Shown here in pieces: positions 29,680 through 37,761 of a stretch of DNA of 43,251 nucleotides. A program made the position numbers and the translations under genes. This DNA comes from a virus. How positions within the stretch are numbered: the first letter of the stretch is position 1; the number at the start of each line of letters is the position of its first letter. The notes under the pieces were generated by a model. The model worked only from the letters and a program-made list of their open reading frames with translations. It made no database searches and was not told the DNA's origin. The stretch lies in the IMG/VR virus record IMGVR_UViG_3300025326_000079, positions 1-43,251 of that record. One strand, 5' to 3'.

Positions 29680-29850
29680 ATGCCATTTGGAAAACCAATC
29701 ACGTTTGAAGATCAAGAACGAATTGAGATTGAGAGAGAAAGGAATAGAAAAAAGATTATGAAAAGAAATTCAATTATTATTTATGCAATAGGTGGAACAA
29801 CAATTTGCCTTGTTGCTTTTCTTCTTGCCCAAGTGATTGGAGCATTATGA
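29680..29850 (+). CDS. Small membrane protein, 56 aa
   Basis: MPFGKPITFEDQERIEIERE..., a charged helix with many Arg/Lys followed by one transmembrane helix (about residues 31-53). The stop overlaps the start of the ERCC4-like nuclease gene by ATGA. Its basic cytoplasmic helix could tether something to the membrane; inference only. Confidence 0.62.
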   Translation: MPFGKPITFEDQERIEIERERNRKKIMKRNSIIIYAIGGTTICLVAFLLAQVIGAL

Positions 29851-30659
29851 TCCTCATTGTGGATAAAAACGAAAAAGATACCGCCCCCAAGGTTGTCAAA
29901 TTACTTGAAAAATGTTTTTCTCAAGTGGTGATTGCAAATCTCCCTCATCATGCTTATGGTGGGATAACAGTAACGGCAGGGGATATAAATATTCCACTTG
30001 ACAATGGTTCAATATTTGCGATTGACCGAAAAACACCACAAGATTTTTTGAACTCAATACCCAATCGCCATATATTCAACCAAATTGAGGTTATGGCGCA
30101 GTATGCAAAATATTCCTCTATTATCATTACTGGATTTTTCCATTACGATAAGAACGATATGGTTTGGATTTCTGATAATGGTAAACTTGAGGCGGCAACC
30201 AAAACAAATTGGAAAGGCGTTTCTGTACGTTCAACAATGTCCCTCATTCAATATTCAGGTTGTGCATTAATCTTTTGCCCACCTGCAAGATACCCGGATC
30301 AAATAGCAGAACTATATAACACTGTCAACAAACCCGATAAGCACCAGGGAATAACACAACATAGAATAGTCACGTTTCCTCCTGTCGATAATCGAATTAC
30401 ATTCCTTGCAGGAGGTTCTGGTTTGCCTGGGATTGGCATCAAGCTTGCAGATACTTTGCTTACGTTTGCAGGAATGATGGACGGTGACGCTGATGAACAA
30501 GGATACGGAACACTAGCAGGGGCGCTACACTGGGTCACTATTCTAAGCGGTATCTCAAAGAGTGAAAGACCCAAAGGCTGGGGACCTGAAAAGATATTGA
30601 CTGTCAGAAAATTTCTAGGTCTCTCATCAAATCAATACATCAAAACACAGGAGGAATAA
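29847..30659 (+). CDS. ERCC4-type nuclease
   Basis: 270 aa from the ATG at 29847 (MILIVDKNEKDTAPKVV), coupled by ATGA to the previous gene. The XPF/ERCC4 active site is seen as AGDINI (44-49) and AIDRKTPQDFLNSI (about 58-71), the family form GDxN...(E/D)RKxxxD, with a tandem helix-hairpin-helix-like segment GLPGIGIKLADTLL near residues 185-200. Such nucleases cut branched DNA or flaps. Probably works with the Sak4-like and helicase proteins in recombination-linked replication. Confidence 0.88.
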   Translation: MILIVDKNEKDTAPKVVKLLEKCFSQVVIANLPHHAYGGITVTAGDINIPLDNGSIFAIDRKTPQDFLNSIPNRHIFNQIEVMAQYAKYSSIIITGFFHYDKNDMVWISDNGKLEAATKTNWKGVSVRSTMSLIQYSGCALIFCPPARYPDQIAELYNTVNKPDKHQGITQHRIVTFPPVDNRITFLAGGSGLPGIGIKLADTLLTFAGMMDGDADEQGYGTLAGALHWVTILSGISKSERPKGWGPEKILTVRKFLGLSSNQYIKTQEE

Positions 30660-30901
30660 TGCCTGACATGTTTTCATTCAAACCCAAATCAAAAAATTTC
30701 AAGAAGCTCAAAAAGATTTTGAATGAGCAAGGGGAATTTGAAGCGGATAAATGGTTCGATAGCTTGAAAGAAACAGAACAAATCCGTCTTATTGAGGAAG
30801 CAAGAATATTCCTTATGGATCAAGATATGCAAATGGCTATTGCATATGCAAGGGAAAAATCCGAAAAAATAAAAATTTTCAACGGTTTTTCTAAAAACTA
30901 A
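30659..30901 (+). CDS. Hypothetical protein, 80 aa
   Basis: MPDMFSFKPKSKNFKKLKKILNEQGEFEADKW..., helical, with basic front and acidic middle. TAATG coupling to the nuclease gene. Unknown. Confidence 0.68.
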   Translation: MPDMFSFKPKSKNFKKLKKILNEQGEFEADKWFDSLKETEQIRLIEEARIFLMDQDMQMAIAYAREKSEKIKIFNGFSKN

Positions 30902-30913
30902 TAGGAGACAAAA

Positions 30914-31132
30914 ATGATTATTGCACAGAATTTACGAAGATGGTTTATGGAGGGTAAGCTTGACCGTAATCTGGAAACAACGGCAACACATAGACACCAT
31001 ATCCATTTTCATTGTCCAACTTTCAAGTCAATTCGTCACACTTGGCTTACCCCTGCTTTATACCGCCATCTTCATGCAAAAATGGTTAATGGCAAAATTG
31101 TGAAAATCAAAAAGAAGGTGGTGAAATCATGA
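30914..31132 (+). CDS. Basic His-rich protein, 72 aa
   Basis: MIIAQNLRRWFMEGKLDRNL..., then THRHHIHFHCPTFKSIRHTW and a Lys-rich end (KIVKIKKKVVKS). TAGGAGAC lies upstream. Overall very basic; nucleic-acid or metal binding is possible. ATGA overlap with the next gene. Confidence 0.65.
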   Translation: MIIAQNLRRWFMEGKLDRNLETTATHRHHIHFHCPTFKSIRHTWLTPALYRHLHAKMVNGKIVKIKKKVVKS

Positions 31133-31296
31133 TTTTATGGGATCATCTATATCCAAAATATTTTCTTACTCCATTTGCAATAACAAAGATAAGAAAAATC
31201 AGACGGGAAACTTTTTCAGAATTCCATACCGGGTTCATGGATATTTGGATCTTCGGTATACGAATTGCAAGAATACAGCAAACCAATCCATGGTAG
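31129..31296 (+). CDS. Hypothetical protein, 55 aa
   Basis: MILWDHLYPKYFLTPFAITKIRKIRRETF..., basic and aromatic, possibly membrane-associated near its end (MDIWIFGIRIARI). ATGA-coupled to the previous gene and fills the gap before the ATPase gene. Unknown. Confidence 0.58.
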   Translation: MILWDHLYPKYFLTPFAITKIRKIRRETFSEFHTGFMDIWIFGIRIARIQQTNPW

Positions 31297-31309
31297 AAAG
31301 AGGTAAATA

Positions 31310-32419
31310 ATGACACCCAAAGAAGAAATCAAAGTCAAGAAATCAAAGAACCCTATTACAGGTCTTATCAATGTCACTGGCGAACCTGATACCGGGAAAA
31401 CTACCTTCGCCTTGACAAGTGGCGCCGCCCCTGAAAGAACTGCCTTCATTGATGACGATGTAAAGGGTAAGTCAATCGTTGAGGAGATACGAGCATCAGG
31501 GAGACAATTTGGTTTCTATCGTAATCTTGTCCAAGAGGGTGAAGGCATGAGAGAATTGGTTTTCCATAATCATTGCCTGAGTATCATTGACAGTATTGAT
31601 CCAGGGAAATATGATGTTATCGTATGGGATACATGGACAAGATTTGAAAATACTTTCAAGCCCGTTGTTGAAAGTGCTCCATCACGTTTCAGGCAGTTCT
31701 ATTCTGCTATGGGTCAAATCAAAGGTGCAGAGCAATGGATAGCCTCATTTGATTATGAGGCAGCTATGCTTGCGAAGCTTGTAAATCTTGCCCCGCTTGT
31801 CATTGTCACAAGCCACTTGAAGAAAGATCAAACAAGAGTAAGGGATATTGCAGAAAGTAAGAAGCCGCTTATTCAGAAATCAAGGATGAGGGTTTGGCTC
31901 CGTCATTCACCTGATACTCCTCAACCAATTGGTCTTATGCTCAAGCGATTAAGCAAAATGGATTTAGCAGGGGACGAGATGACTCCGATCAACGTCACTC
32001 ATCGTAAGGTAAAGCAACTTACATGGAAGAGATTGATTGAGTTATGGAATAACCCTGTTGGCAATAGTAAGCCAAATGAGGATGAACAGTTGAACGAATA
32101 CGAATTGTCTATCCTTGATGGTGTGCTTACCCGCGACCAGAAAGAAGCCTTGAAGCTTGCGGTTATTGAAGCAGAGAAAGAGCGTGAATTCGAGAAAGAG
32201 ATGGCTTCAACAATTGAGGAGAACAAGGCGATCCCGGAAAACATTGGCCAACTTATCGCAATGGCATCTAATCAGTTTGCTTATAGTGCCGCTGATATTC
32301 AAGATGTCCTGAAACTGACAATCAAACAAATCAACGAAAGACGGGATGAAATTCCTGAATTTTGGGAAAAACTTCAAACAAATAAAGAAGCTCAATCAAG
32401 GAAGGGAAAAAAGAAATGA
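31310..32419 (+). CDS. Sak4-like RecA-fold ATPase
   Basis: 369 aa. Walker A GEPDTGKTT (24-32), Walker B KYDVIVWDT (about 100-108) and 'LAPLVIVTSHLKK' give a RecA/AAA_24 core of the size and plan of phage Sak4 proteins, which anneal single strands with an SSB. The last ~120 residues are a charged helical extension (KLAVIEAEKEREFEKEM...). Neighbouring ERCC4 nuclease, helicase and SSB-like genes fit a recombination set. Subfamily not certain. Confidence 0.78.
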   Translation: MTPKEEIKVKKSKNPITGLINVTGEPDTGKTTFALTSGAAPERTAFIDDDVKGKSIVEEIRASGRQFGFYRNLVQEGEGMRELVFHNHCLSIIDSIDPGKYDVIVWDTWTRFENTFKPVVESAPSRFRQFYSAMGQIKGAEQWIASFDYEAAMLAKLVNLAPLVIVTSHLKKDQTRVRDIAESKKPLIQKSRMRVWLRHSPDTPQPIGLMLKRLSKMDLAGDEMTPINVTHRKVKQLTWKRLIELWNNPVGNSKPNEDEQLNEYELSILDGVLTRDQKEALKLAVIEAEKEREFEKEMASTIEENKAIPENIGQLIAMASNQFAYSAADIQDVLKLTIKQINERRDEIPEFWEKLQTNKEAQSRKGKKK

Positions 32420-32667
32420 AAAAATCTCCTTTGTCTGTTGGTGATATTGTGACAATGAATATCCACCCAGGTTTTCCAACAACCAAAACAAATGTAGGCA
32501 GGTTGATGAGAGTAACAAAAGTTAAATATGTTGGTGCAGGTTCAGAAACCGGTCATCTTGTCAATGTCAAAGTTAATGTTAATCCAATCAAAGACCTAGA
32601 TAATAATGATGTTTTTGAGTTACTTGAATTTGATTGTAATTGGTTTACAAAATACGAGGAGAAATGA
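32416..32667 (+). CDS. Hypothetical protein, 83 aa, SH3-like beta fold
   Basis: MKKSPLSVGDIVTMNIHPG..., 'VGRLMRVTKVKYVG' and further strands suggest a small beta barrel. ATGA overlaps at both ends. Unknown role. Confidence 0.7.
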   Translation: MKKSPLSVGDIVTMNIHPGFPTTKTNVGRLMRVTKVKYVGAGSETGHLVNVKVNVNPIKDLDNNDVFELLEFDCNWFTKYEEK

Positions 32668-32957
32668 TTATCCAAATCAATGTTGAATATAAGAAGGAAA
32701 ATATTTCTTCTGGATCTTTTGTAATTGGTCAAGGTAGAACCCCGGACGGGCGCAAAGTAGAAATATCCCAGTCCGGGGTATTTATCAATCTTGACATTAC
32801 TCAAAAAGATTTACTTGTCCACCAATATCGTTTCTCTTTGAAAGATATTCTAGCAAAGATTATGGAACAGGAAGGAAAAAAACATGAAAGAACTCCCGAT
32901 AACAGTAGCAGAAACAAAGAAGAACGAAATTCAAAAAAGAAAACAAGAAAGCAATAA
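32664..32957 (+). CDS. Hypothetical protein, 97 aa
   Basis: Start at 32664 (MIIQINVEYKKENISS) in an ATGA overlap, with GAGGAG upstream. Beta-rich front half and a very charged Lys/Arg/Asn tail. Its last 74 nt overlap the next gene in another frame; the tail may be the by-product of that overlap. Unknown. Confidence 0.62.
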   Translation: MIIQINVEYKKENISSGSFVIGQGRTPDGRKVEISQSGVFINLDITQKDLLVHQYRFSLKDILAKIMEQEGKKHERTPDNSSRNKEERNSKKKTRKQ

Positions 32958-33282
32958 AATTTATGTAGGGGATAAGGTTATTCTTTCTGATATGTTTTTC
33001 AATCATCATACAATTGATAAGAAAAACATTCTTGATCCCGGGGAAGGTGTTGTGATTGCAATCCATACAGAGTGGGAAGGGAAGCAAGGTTTATGGTATG
33101 GGATAAAATTTCCTAAAGAGTGCAATACTCTATTCGCTCTTTATGTGTTAGGGTTTATCCCCACATATCATTACAATGATGGAAAACCTGTAATACTTAT
33201 CCACCCTGTTTATGTTGAGAAAGTGAGGATAAGCCATGGCAAAATCAAAAACAACAAACGCATACCAGCCAAGGTTGCTTGA
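32884..33282 (+). CDS. Hypothetical protein, 132 aa
   Basis: MKELPITVAETKKNEIQKRK... then a beta domain (VGDKVILSDMFFN, GEGVVIAIHTEWEG, YGIKFPKE) of KOW/SH3 character. GGAAGGAAAAAA precedes the ATG. Overlaps both neighbours (74 nt and 47 nt), unusual even in this compact operon. Unknown. Confidence 0.66.
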   Translation: MKELPITVAETKKNEIQKRKQESNKIYVGDKVILSDMFFNHHTIDKKNILDPGEGVVIAIHTEWEGKQGLWYGIKFPKECNTLFALYVLGFIPTYHYNDGKPVILIHPVYVEKVRISHGKIKNNKRIPAKVA

Positions 33283-34186
33283 TGTTCAAGGCGACCCATT
33301 AGCAAGTGGCAAGAGTGTTGACAGCTTGCTCAATTCAAGGCAGCAAGCAGAAGACCTTACCCGTATGTTTAGAGGGGAGATACCTGCTTCAATTATTACA
33401 GTCAAGCGTGATGAGATGCACACCGACCCTATTGTCGGAAGCTACGAGGAAAGTGGCTTCAATGATTTCAAGAATGATCCTAAGAAAGGTAAACTTCATA
33501 AAGCTTTTACCATATCAGGACGAGGTGCTGCAAATGGAGCGTTATCAATCTTTGCCCGGAATGTTTGTCGTACTGCTGTATTGCTTTATAGTAAACCAGG
33601 CAATATGATTATCGATCCCTTCGTTGGTCATAATTCACGTTTTGAGGTATGTGTAAGAGAGGGGAGGCATTATCATGGCTATGATGTCTCTGAAAGATTT
33701 ATGAAAGACAACAGATTAATCGCCAAGGGATTGAAAAAAGAATTTCCCATGATGAAAATTGAATTGTCTTTGCATACATCAGAGAAGATGGTTTTTACGC
33801 CTGACAATTATGGTGATTTTACAATTACATCTCCGCCTTATTGGGACATTGAAGATTACGGGGATGAACCTGAGCAACTTGGAAAATGGTCGGAAACGTA
33901 TGATGAATTTATGCTCAAGCTGTCAAGTGTTGCTAAGGAGAATTTCCGTACACTAAAAAGCGGAGCGTTTTCGGCATGGTATATCAATGATTTTAGAAGG
34001 GATGGAAAATTTTATCCCTATCATGTTGACACAATGAACATGCTTACAAACGCTGGCTTTCAAATGTGGGATATTCAAATCGTTGATCTTGGGAGAGCTT
34101 TTCGAGAAAGCTTTATCAGACAGATTGTGGAGCAGAAGATACTCCCAAAAAGGCATGAGTATGGGATCATAGTGAGGAAGCCATGA
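33236..34186 (+). CDS. DNA methyltransferase, N6-adenine/N4-cytosine type
   Basis: 316 aa. Catalytic motif IV TSPPYW at 198-203 and SAM motif I IIDPFVGHNSR at about 125-135, the GHNSR variant found in a phage group of these enzymes. Motif order (I before IV) is the beta-class-like permutation seen in phage orphan methylases. No restriction partner nearby, so protection of phage DNA from host restriction, or gene control, is likely. GAGGATAA precedes the ATG. Confidence 0.88.
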   Translation: MAKSKTTNAYQPRLLDVQGDPLASGKSVDSLLNSRQQAEDLTRMFRGEIPASIITVKRDEMHTDPIVGSYEESGFNDFKNDPKKGKLHKAFTISGRGAANGALSIFARNVCRTAVLLYSKPGNMIIDPFVGHNSRFEVCVREGRHYHGYDVSERFMKDNRLIAKGLKKEFPMMKIELSLHTSEKMVFTPDNYGDFTITSPPYWDIEDYGDEPEQLGKWSETYDEFMLKLSSVAKENFRTLKSGAFSAWYINDFRRDGKFYPYHVDTMNMLTNAGFQMWDIQIVDLGRAFRESFIRQIVEQKILPKRHEYGIIVRKP

Positions 34187-34383
34187 GCCGTAAAGATGAA
34201 CTCCTAAACGAATATGACCAAACAATTGACATAACTCAACCTATTCCACCATTTCGGGATTATCTCGAAAGGATCATTGACTTCTTGATTGATAAAATTG
34301 AGAAGCTTGAAAATCCAATCATCATAATTGAAATCCCAGTACAGAAAGGAGGTGATACTAATGGCAACAGCAAAGAAGAGTAA
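34183..34383 (+). CDS. Hypothetical protein, 66 aa
   Basis: MSRKDELLNEYDQTIDITQP..., one helix then IIDFLIDKIEKLENPIIIIE. ATGA overlap with the methyltransferase. Its 3' end overlaps the RBS and start of the AP2 gene. Unknown. Confidence 0.62.
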   Translation: MSRKDELLNEYDQTIDITQPIPPFRDYLERIIDFLIDKIEKLENPIIIIEIPVQKGGDTNGNSKEE

Positions 34384-34597
34384 AGCAAAACTCCGCGGCG
34401 ATAACTCAACTGGTTATCATGGAGTAACAAAGCTCGCAAATGGCAAATTTGTTGGTCAGTCATATTTTGCAGGCAAGACACACCGAACATCACAATACGG
34501 CAAAGCAATTGACGCCGCCAAGGCATTTGATGAGCTTGTAACGCAAGCCCAGAAGGATGGCTTACTCAAGCGTGTAAAGTTCAATTTCCCGTCATGA
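34361..34597 (+). CDS. Standalone AP2-like DNA-binding domain
   Basis: 78 aa from the ATG at 34361 (MATAKKSKAKLRGDN) after a strong GAAAGGAGG. STGYHGVTKLANGKFVG, then 'FAGKTHRTSQYGKAIDAAKAFDEL' fits the AP2/ERF fold: YxGV, W/F-x-A strand, G-x-x strand turn and the AA-x-A-F/Y-D helix. In phages AP2 domains are usually fused to HNH nucleases; here nothing else is attached. A DNA-binding regulator or remnant targeting domain. Confidence 0.72.
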   Translation: MATAKKSKAKLRGDNSTGYHGVTKLANGKFVGQSYFAGKTHRTSQYGKAIDAAKAFDELVTQAQKDGLLKRVKFNFPS

Positions 34598-34604
34598 TCT
34601 TATG

Positions 34605-34632
34605 TGCCCCTGCTTGAGATATAGCAGGGGCA
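34605..34632 (+). promoter_or_regulatory. GC-rich hairpin after the AP2 gene
   Basis: TGCCCCTGC (34605-34613) pairs exactly with GCAGGGGCA (34624-34632) around a 10-nt loop. A-rich sequence, not T, follows, so it is probably not a simple plus-strand terminator; mRNA stability is an alternative. Confidence 0.55.
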
Positions 34633-34656
34633 AAACTATTTCAAAGAGAGGTAATA

Positions 34657-35496
34657 ATGATCCATAAATTTATGTTAGACATTGCTCCTGAGGAAGAGTA
34701 TAAGATCAAAGGTAAAACCGTAATTGTCAGGCGTGATGATAAAGCATATCTGCCTCCTCTTCCTCCTAACGCAAAGATGGCAGCTTTACATGCTCTTGTC
34801 AAAAGAGCATCAGAAGAGGGTTATAAAGAGGTGATGATCTTTGCAAAAAAACAACAGGGGACAAGTTATGCAATTGGATTACCTATATTTGCAAAAGAAT
34901 TTGGGTTACATTCAATCATTGTTTGTCCTGTCAGTAAAACAGAGTTATTACCGCATTGGTTAAAATCTCCTATCATTGATTACAACACAGAGACAATAAG
35001 GCTTCACCCCAACCTGATTACTATCAATGTTAGCCAATGCAAAAAGATTGCCAAAGAGCGTGGAGCATATTTCATCCCGTTTGGCTTCGATGATCCTTTG
35101 AGCATTGAAATTCATGCTAATAAATTCTCTTTACCTGTTTACAAGATTGGCACATTGATAACTGCAACAATGACCGGGATGATCTTGGCGGGAACATTGA
35201 GGCAAATCAATAACAGAGGATATAAAGTTGATAGGGTAATTAGTGTTTCAGGTGGGCGCCCTGTTGAAAGTATTTATAAGTCAATAAATAAATATCTTGT
35301 TGACTTATATGAAAATCAATCCCTTGACGGTCTTGAGATTTTCAATCCCTATGACCGCAACTTCAAAGTAGAAATACCCAGTGAATATAATTTATTCAAC
35401 CCTCATCCCGACTATGAAGCCAAAGCATGGTTATGGATGATAAAGCATATCGAAGAACTCAAAGAGCCAATTTACTTTTTGAATGTTGGGAGATAA
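34657..35496 (+). CDS. PLP fold-type II-like protein (ACC deaminase/cysteine desulfhydrase-like)
   Basis: 279 aa. PPNAKMAALHAL could hold the Schiff-base lysine (K40); GTSYAIGLPIFAKEFGL, then 'AYFIPFGFDDPLSIE' and GTLITATMTGMILAGTLRQI followed by VDRVISVSGGRP mirror the order of segments in fold-type II PLP enzymes. The glycine-rich phosphate loop is weak, so it may be non-catalytic or act on another ligand. Such proteins occur in phages with modified bases, but no other base-modification gene is seen here. GAGAGG lies upstream. Confidence 0.5.
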   Translation: MIHKFMLDIAPEEEYKIKGKTVIVRRDDKAYLPPLPPNAKMAALHALVKRASEEGYKEVMIFAKKQQGTSYAIGLPIFAKEFGLHSIIVCPVSKTELLPHWLKSPIIDYNTETIRLHPNLITINVSQCKKIAKERGAYFIPFGFDDPLSIEIHANKFSLPVYKIGTLITATMTGMILAGTLRQINNRGYKVDRVISVSGGRPVESIYKSINKYLVDLYENQSLDGLEIFNPYDRNFKVEIPSEYNLFNPHPDYEAKAWLWMIKHIEELKEPIYFLNVGR

Positions 35497-35499
35497 GTA

Positions 35500-36033
35500 A
35501 TGAAATCGAAAATAAAAACAGCTTTTATATTCGACCCAATGTCAGATATAAAAGATGAGGTAGAGGGTGCGTTACTAGAACTCAACGCACTTTGTAATCT
35601 TGAGGGAGACCAACGCCTCCCGATAAAAATTGTTTATCAAGAGCAAGCAATTACAAGCAAAATGATGGAGCAGGATTTTGACTTGCTCATTATTGATTAT
35701 GGAGGTATGTCTTGGGGTAACGCTAGCGGTCAAATGCAACTCCATGCCGCTTGTCAATATGCAGAAGATCATCCTAATTGCCTTGTTGTTATATGGACTG
35801 GCTATACTGCAAATATTTATCAAGATGAATTGTCGGAACAATTTGGTTATCTGAAAAATGTTCAATGCAGATATGAGGACTCCAGTCACGTATATGGCAA
35901 CCTTGATGGTTCAAAAGAGTTTCTTGATTTTTTCCATGAGTGGTTTAAGGAGGAAATTGAGGAAGCCAAAAAACAAAAAGAAAATCAAGGAAAAATCCCA
36001 AAACTGAAATTAAAAAAACCAGGAAGACCATAA
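35500..36033 (+). CDS. Hypothetical protein, receiver-like alpha/beta fold, 177 aa
   Basis: TAFIFDPMSDIKDEVEGAL, then DFDLLIIDYGGMSWGNASG and CLVVIWTGYT give an alternating strand-helix order with an Asp at the end of a central strand, reminiscent of response-regulator receiver domains. A basic Pro-rich tail ends KLKKPGRP. Three nt after the PLP-like gene and TAATG-linked to the next, so one functional group is likely. No certain family. Confidence 0.6.
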   Translation: MKSKIKTAFIFDPMSDIKDEVEGALLELNALCNLEGDQRLPIKIVYQEQAITSKMMEQDFDLLIIDYGGMSWGNASGQMQLHAACQYAEDHPNCLVVIWTGYTANIYQDELSEQFGYLKNVQCRYEDSSHVYGNLDGSKEFLDFFHEWFKEEIEEAKKQKENQGKIPKLKLKKPGRP

Positions 36034-36467
36034 TGAAATCAAAAAAGACAAAAACAAAACTTGATTTTTCTGACCAGACAACAGAGGAAATCCTCAACGG
36101 GTTAAAGAGTGCTATACAAAGCACTAATCAACTTGAGCATGGAAAAACAATCAGCATATCTGAATTACCACAATGTCATCATAAGAATGTGTTGGTGTCA
36201 ATTGTCCATAACCCAGTGACATCAAAAATTTGTATTGTTGCTGTCAAGCAACCTGACAATAAATCATGGCAAGCATATGCAGGCTATCCAGACATTGGCG
36301 AAACAAAAGGCTCCATGATAGATTACGGCGACCTGATTGCCTATGACTGGGTATGGCTCTGCGAAAATGTTCATGATGTGGAGCAGGTGAGATTTATGGG
36401 CGAGCTATTACCTCAAGAGATTGCAATCGAGTTATTTCCTGATTGGAAAGAATTGGAGTATAGATAA
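36033..36467 (+). CDS. Hypothetical protein, 144 aa
   Basis: MKSKKTKTKLDFSDQTTEEI..., then HHKNVLVSIVHNPVTSKICIV and 'GDLIAYDWVWLCENVHDVEQV'. Mixed alpha/beta. Shares its basic start MKSK with the preceding protein and is TAATG-coupled on both sides. Unknown. Confidence 0.66.
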   Translation: MKSKKTKTKLDFSDQTTEEILNGLKSAIQSTNQLEHGKTISISELPQCHHKNVLVSIVHNPVTSKICIVAVKQPDNKSWQAYAGYPDIGETKGSMIDYGDLIAYDWVWLCENVHDVEQVRFMGELLPQEIAIELFPDWKELEYR

Positions 36468-36793
36468 TGGAATTCCAAGCCTACATAAGAAATCAAAAAG
36501 CATGGTCACTGAAAACGTTTGGAGAAGGTAAAAGAATTGCTGGGAATATTGACCATATTCGCCATGAGCTTATTGAAATTGAGCAAGCAAAAACACCCAA
36601 AGAAAAACTTGAGGAGTGTATTGATGTAATGATCTTGGCGATGGATATAGCTTGGAGATTGGGGTTTGAAGCTGGCGAAATTGAATATGCCTTATTCTCA
36701 AAACACCAAAAAAACTTTTCCAGAAAATGGCCGCCTAAAGAACAATCAGAAGCTAATCAAGACAAGTCTATGTTTCATATCAAAGAAAAGTGA
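36467..36793 (+). CDS. MazG-like / DUF550 nucleotide pyrophosphohydrolase
   Basis: 108 aa. WSLKTFGEGKRIAGNIDHIRHELIEIEQ, then 'EECIDVMILAMDIAWRLGF' and 'KHQKNFSRKWP' match the dATP/dGTP pyrophosphohydrolase (DUF550) all-helical family; the E-x-x-E and E-x-x-D pairs bind metal. Removes nucleotide triphosphates, either to shape pools or to counter host alarm nucleotides. Last gene before a non-coding gap. Confidence 0.82.
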   Translation: MEFQAYIRNQKAWSLKTFGEGKRIAGNIDHIRHELIEIEQAKTPKEKLEECIDVMILAMDIAWRLGFEAGEIEYALFSKHQKNFSRKWPPKEQSEANQDKSMFHIKEK

Positions 36794-37014
36794 CGCTCCC
36801 CTGCTCTGCTCAGTCAATCTCTCTATCTTGTCCGTAGAGTATAAAACGAACGAACGGATGACGAACGAACGATTTCCGGCGGAAATAGCTTGCGAATACA
36901 AGATAGAGATATGTTATTCCTTGTATAGAAGGGTTGTAGCGGGTTTTGTTATCATGCCTGCACATTTGGACACATTGCTCATTTCCACCCATCCTAGAAA
37001 GGATTTAGTCAATT
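36794..37014 (+). promoter_or_regulatory. Non-coding control region with direct and inverted repeats
   Basis: 221 bp before the regulator gene. TCTCTATCTTGT (36820-36831) is exactly inverted at 36898-36909. Inside the loop ACGAACGAACG occurs twice 15 nt apart (36846-36856, 36861-36871) and ATTTCC-GGC-GGAAAT makes a small hairpin (36872-36886). The tandem 11-bp repeat looks like paired binding sites. Confidence 0.55.
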
Positions 37015-37383
37015 ATGAGACGCAAAATAAAGCACTCAAAACGCTTTGCAGATTACCCCAAAAATGTACCCCGGAGACTGCTCAAAGAATTTAGGGAATG
37101 TTATTTCTCTGTTTCTCAACTTGCTCAATATGTGAATGTCAATTCTGGGATTGTCTCACAACTCTTGAACGACGGGAAAGAGCCAATGAACACAGCGGCA
37201 AGAGTTGCGTTACATTTACCTCCCAATCCAATTTGCCCATTATGCAAAAGGAAAGTAATCAAGATCAAAACATCACAAAAGAAACCGCAACCAGATTATA
37301 TGAAAAAATGGAAACATCTTTCAGCGGAGGAACGCAATCGGGCGATTTATGTTTATATAAGTTGGAGGAAAAAAGATGGATGA
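37015..37383 (+). CDS. Helix-turn-helix-like regulator, 122 aa
   Basis: SVSQLAQYVNVNSGIVSQLLNDGKEP (about residues 33-58) reads as a helix-turn-helix, followed by a CPLC knuckle and a basic linker. Similar small phage proteins join an HTH to a Cys pair. It follows the repeat-rich control region, so it may regulate that region. AAAGGA lies upstream. Confidence 0.65.
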   Translation: MRRKIKHSKRFADYPKNVPRRLLKEFRECYFSVSQLAQYVNVNSGIVSQLLNDGKEPMNTAARVALHLPPNPICPLCKRKVIKIKTSQKKPQPDYMKKWKHLSAEERNRAIYVYISWRKKDG

Positions 37384-37672
37384 ATATCGTACAGAAGCAG
37401 AAGCAAGATATTTTGGTTCTGACTTGAATAAATTTATCCATTTTGAATGTTCAAAGAAAATGGATACAATCAATATTGATTGTTTGCAATACAGGGCAGA
37501 CCAATTTCGTTTTCGATTGATTGAGTCCAAGCACATGAAGGAAAAATTATCCAAACGCCAAAATGTCCTTTATAGAATGATGGCAAGATTTTTCAAATTT
37601 ATTTGGTCCGGGAAACTTCTTGAAATCTTCACTGTGTATGGAAATTATCCATATAAAAAGTTATCATTGTAA
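37376..37672 (+). CDS. Hypothetical protein, 98 aa
   Basis: MDEYRTEAEARYFGSDLNKFIHFECSK... GGAGG lies before the ATG and it overlaps the regulator by 8 nt. Helical and basic towards the end (KHMKEKLSKRQNVLYRMMARFFKFIW). Unknown. Confidence 0.68.
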   Translation: MDEYRTEAEARYFGSDLNKFIHFECSKKMDTINIDCLQYRADQFRFRLIESKHMKEKLSKRQNVLYRMMARFFKFIWSGKLLEIFTVYGNYPYKKLSL

Positions 37673-37674
37673 AC

Positions 37675-37761
37675 ATGCTTACAAAGCGAAGATACAAAAT
37701 CAATGACGTTGAATATTTCAAGAAGTGGTTAAGCTTTGAGGAAGAATTGCCGGAAGAATAA
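37675..37761 (+). CDS. Possible 28-aa protein
   Basis: MLTKRRYKINDVEYFKKWLS..., ending in acidic residues. It lies 2 nt after the previous stop and ends right at the regulatory motif. No strong RBS; coding is uncertain and rests on spacing and codon content. Confidence 0.35.
   Translation: MLTKRRYKINDVEYFKKWLSFEEELPEE

Noticed and set aside
35500-36033. True two-component response regulator
   Set aside because: Only one phospho-acceptor-like Asp pattern is visible, with no clear conserved Lys/Thr set or output domain.
36666-37094. 142-codon plus-strand frame
   Set aside because: It begins inside the MazG-like gene, crosses the repeat-rich control region and overlaps the regulator gene; no RBS.
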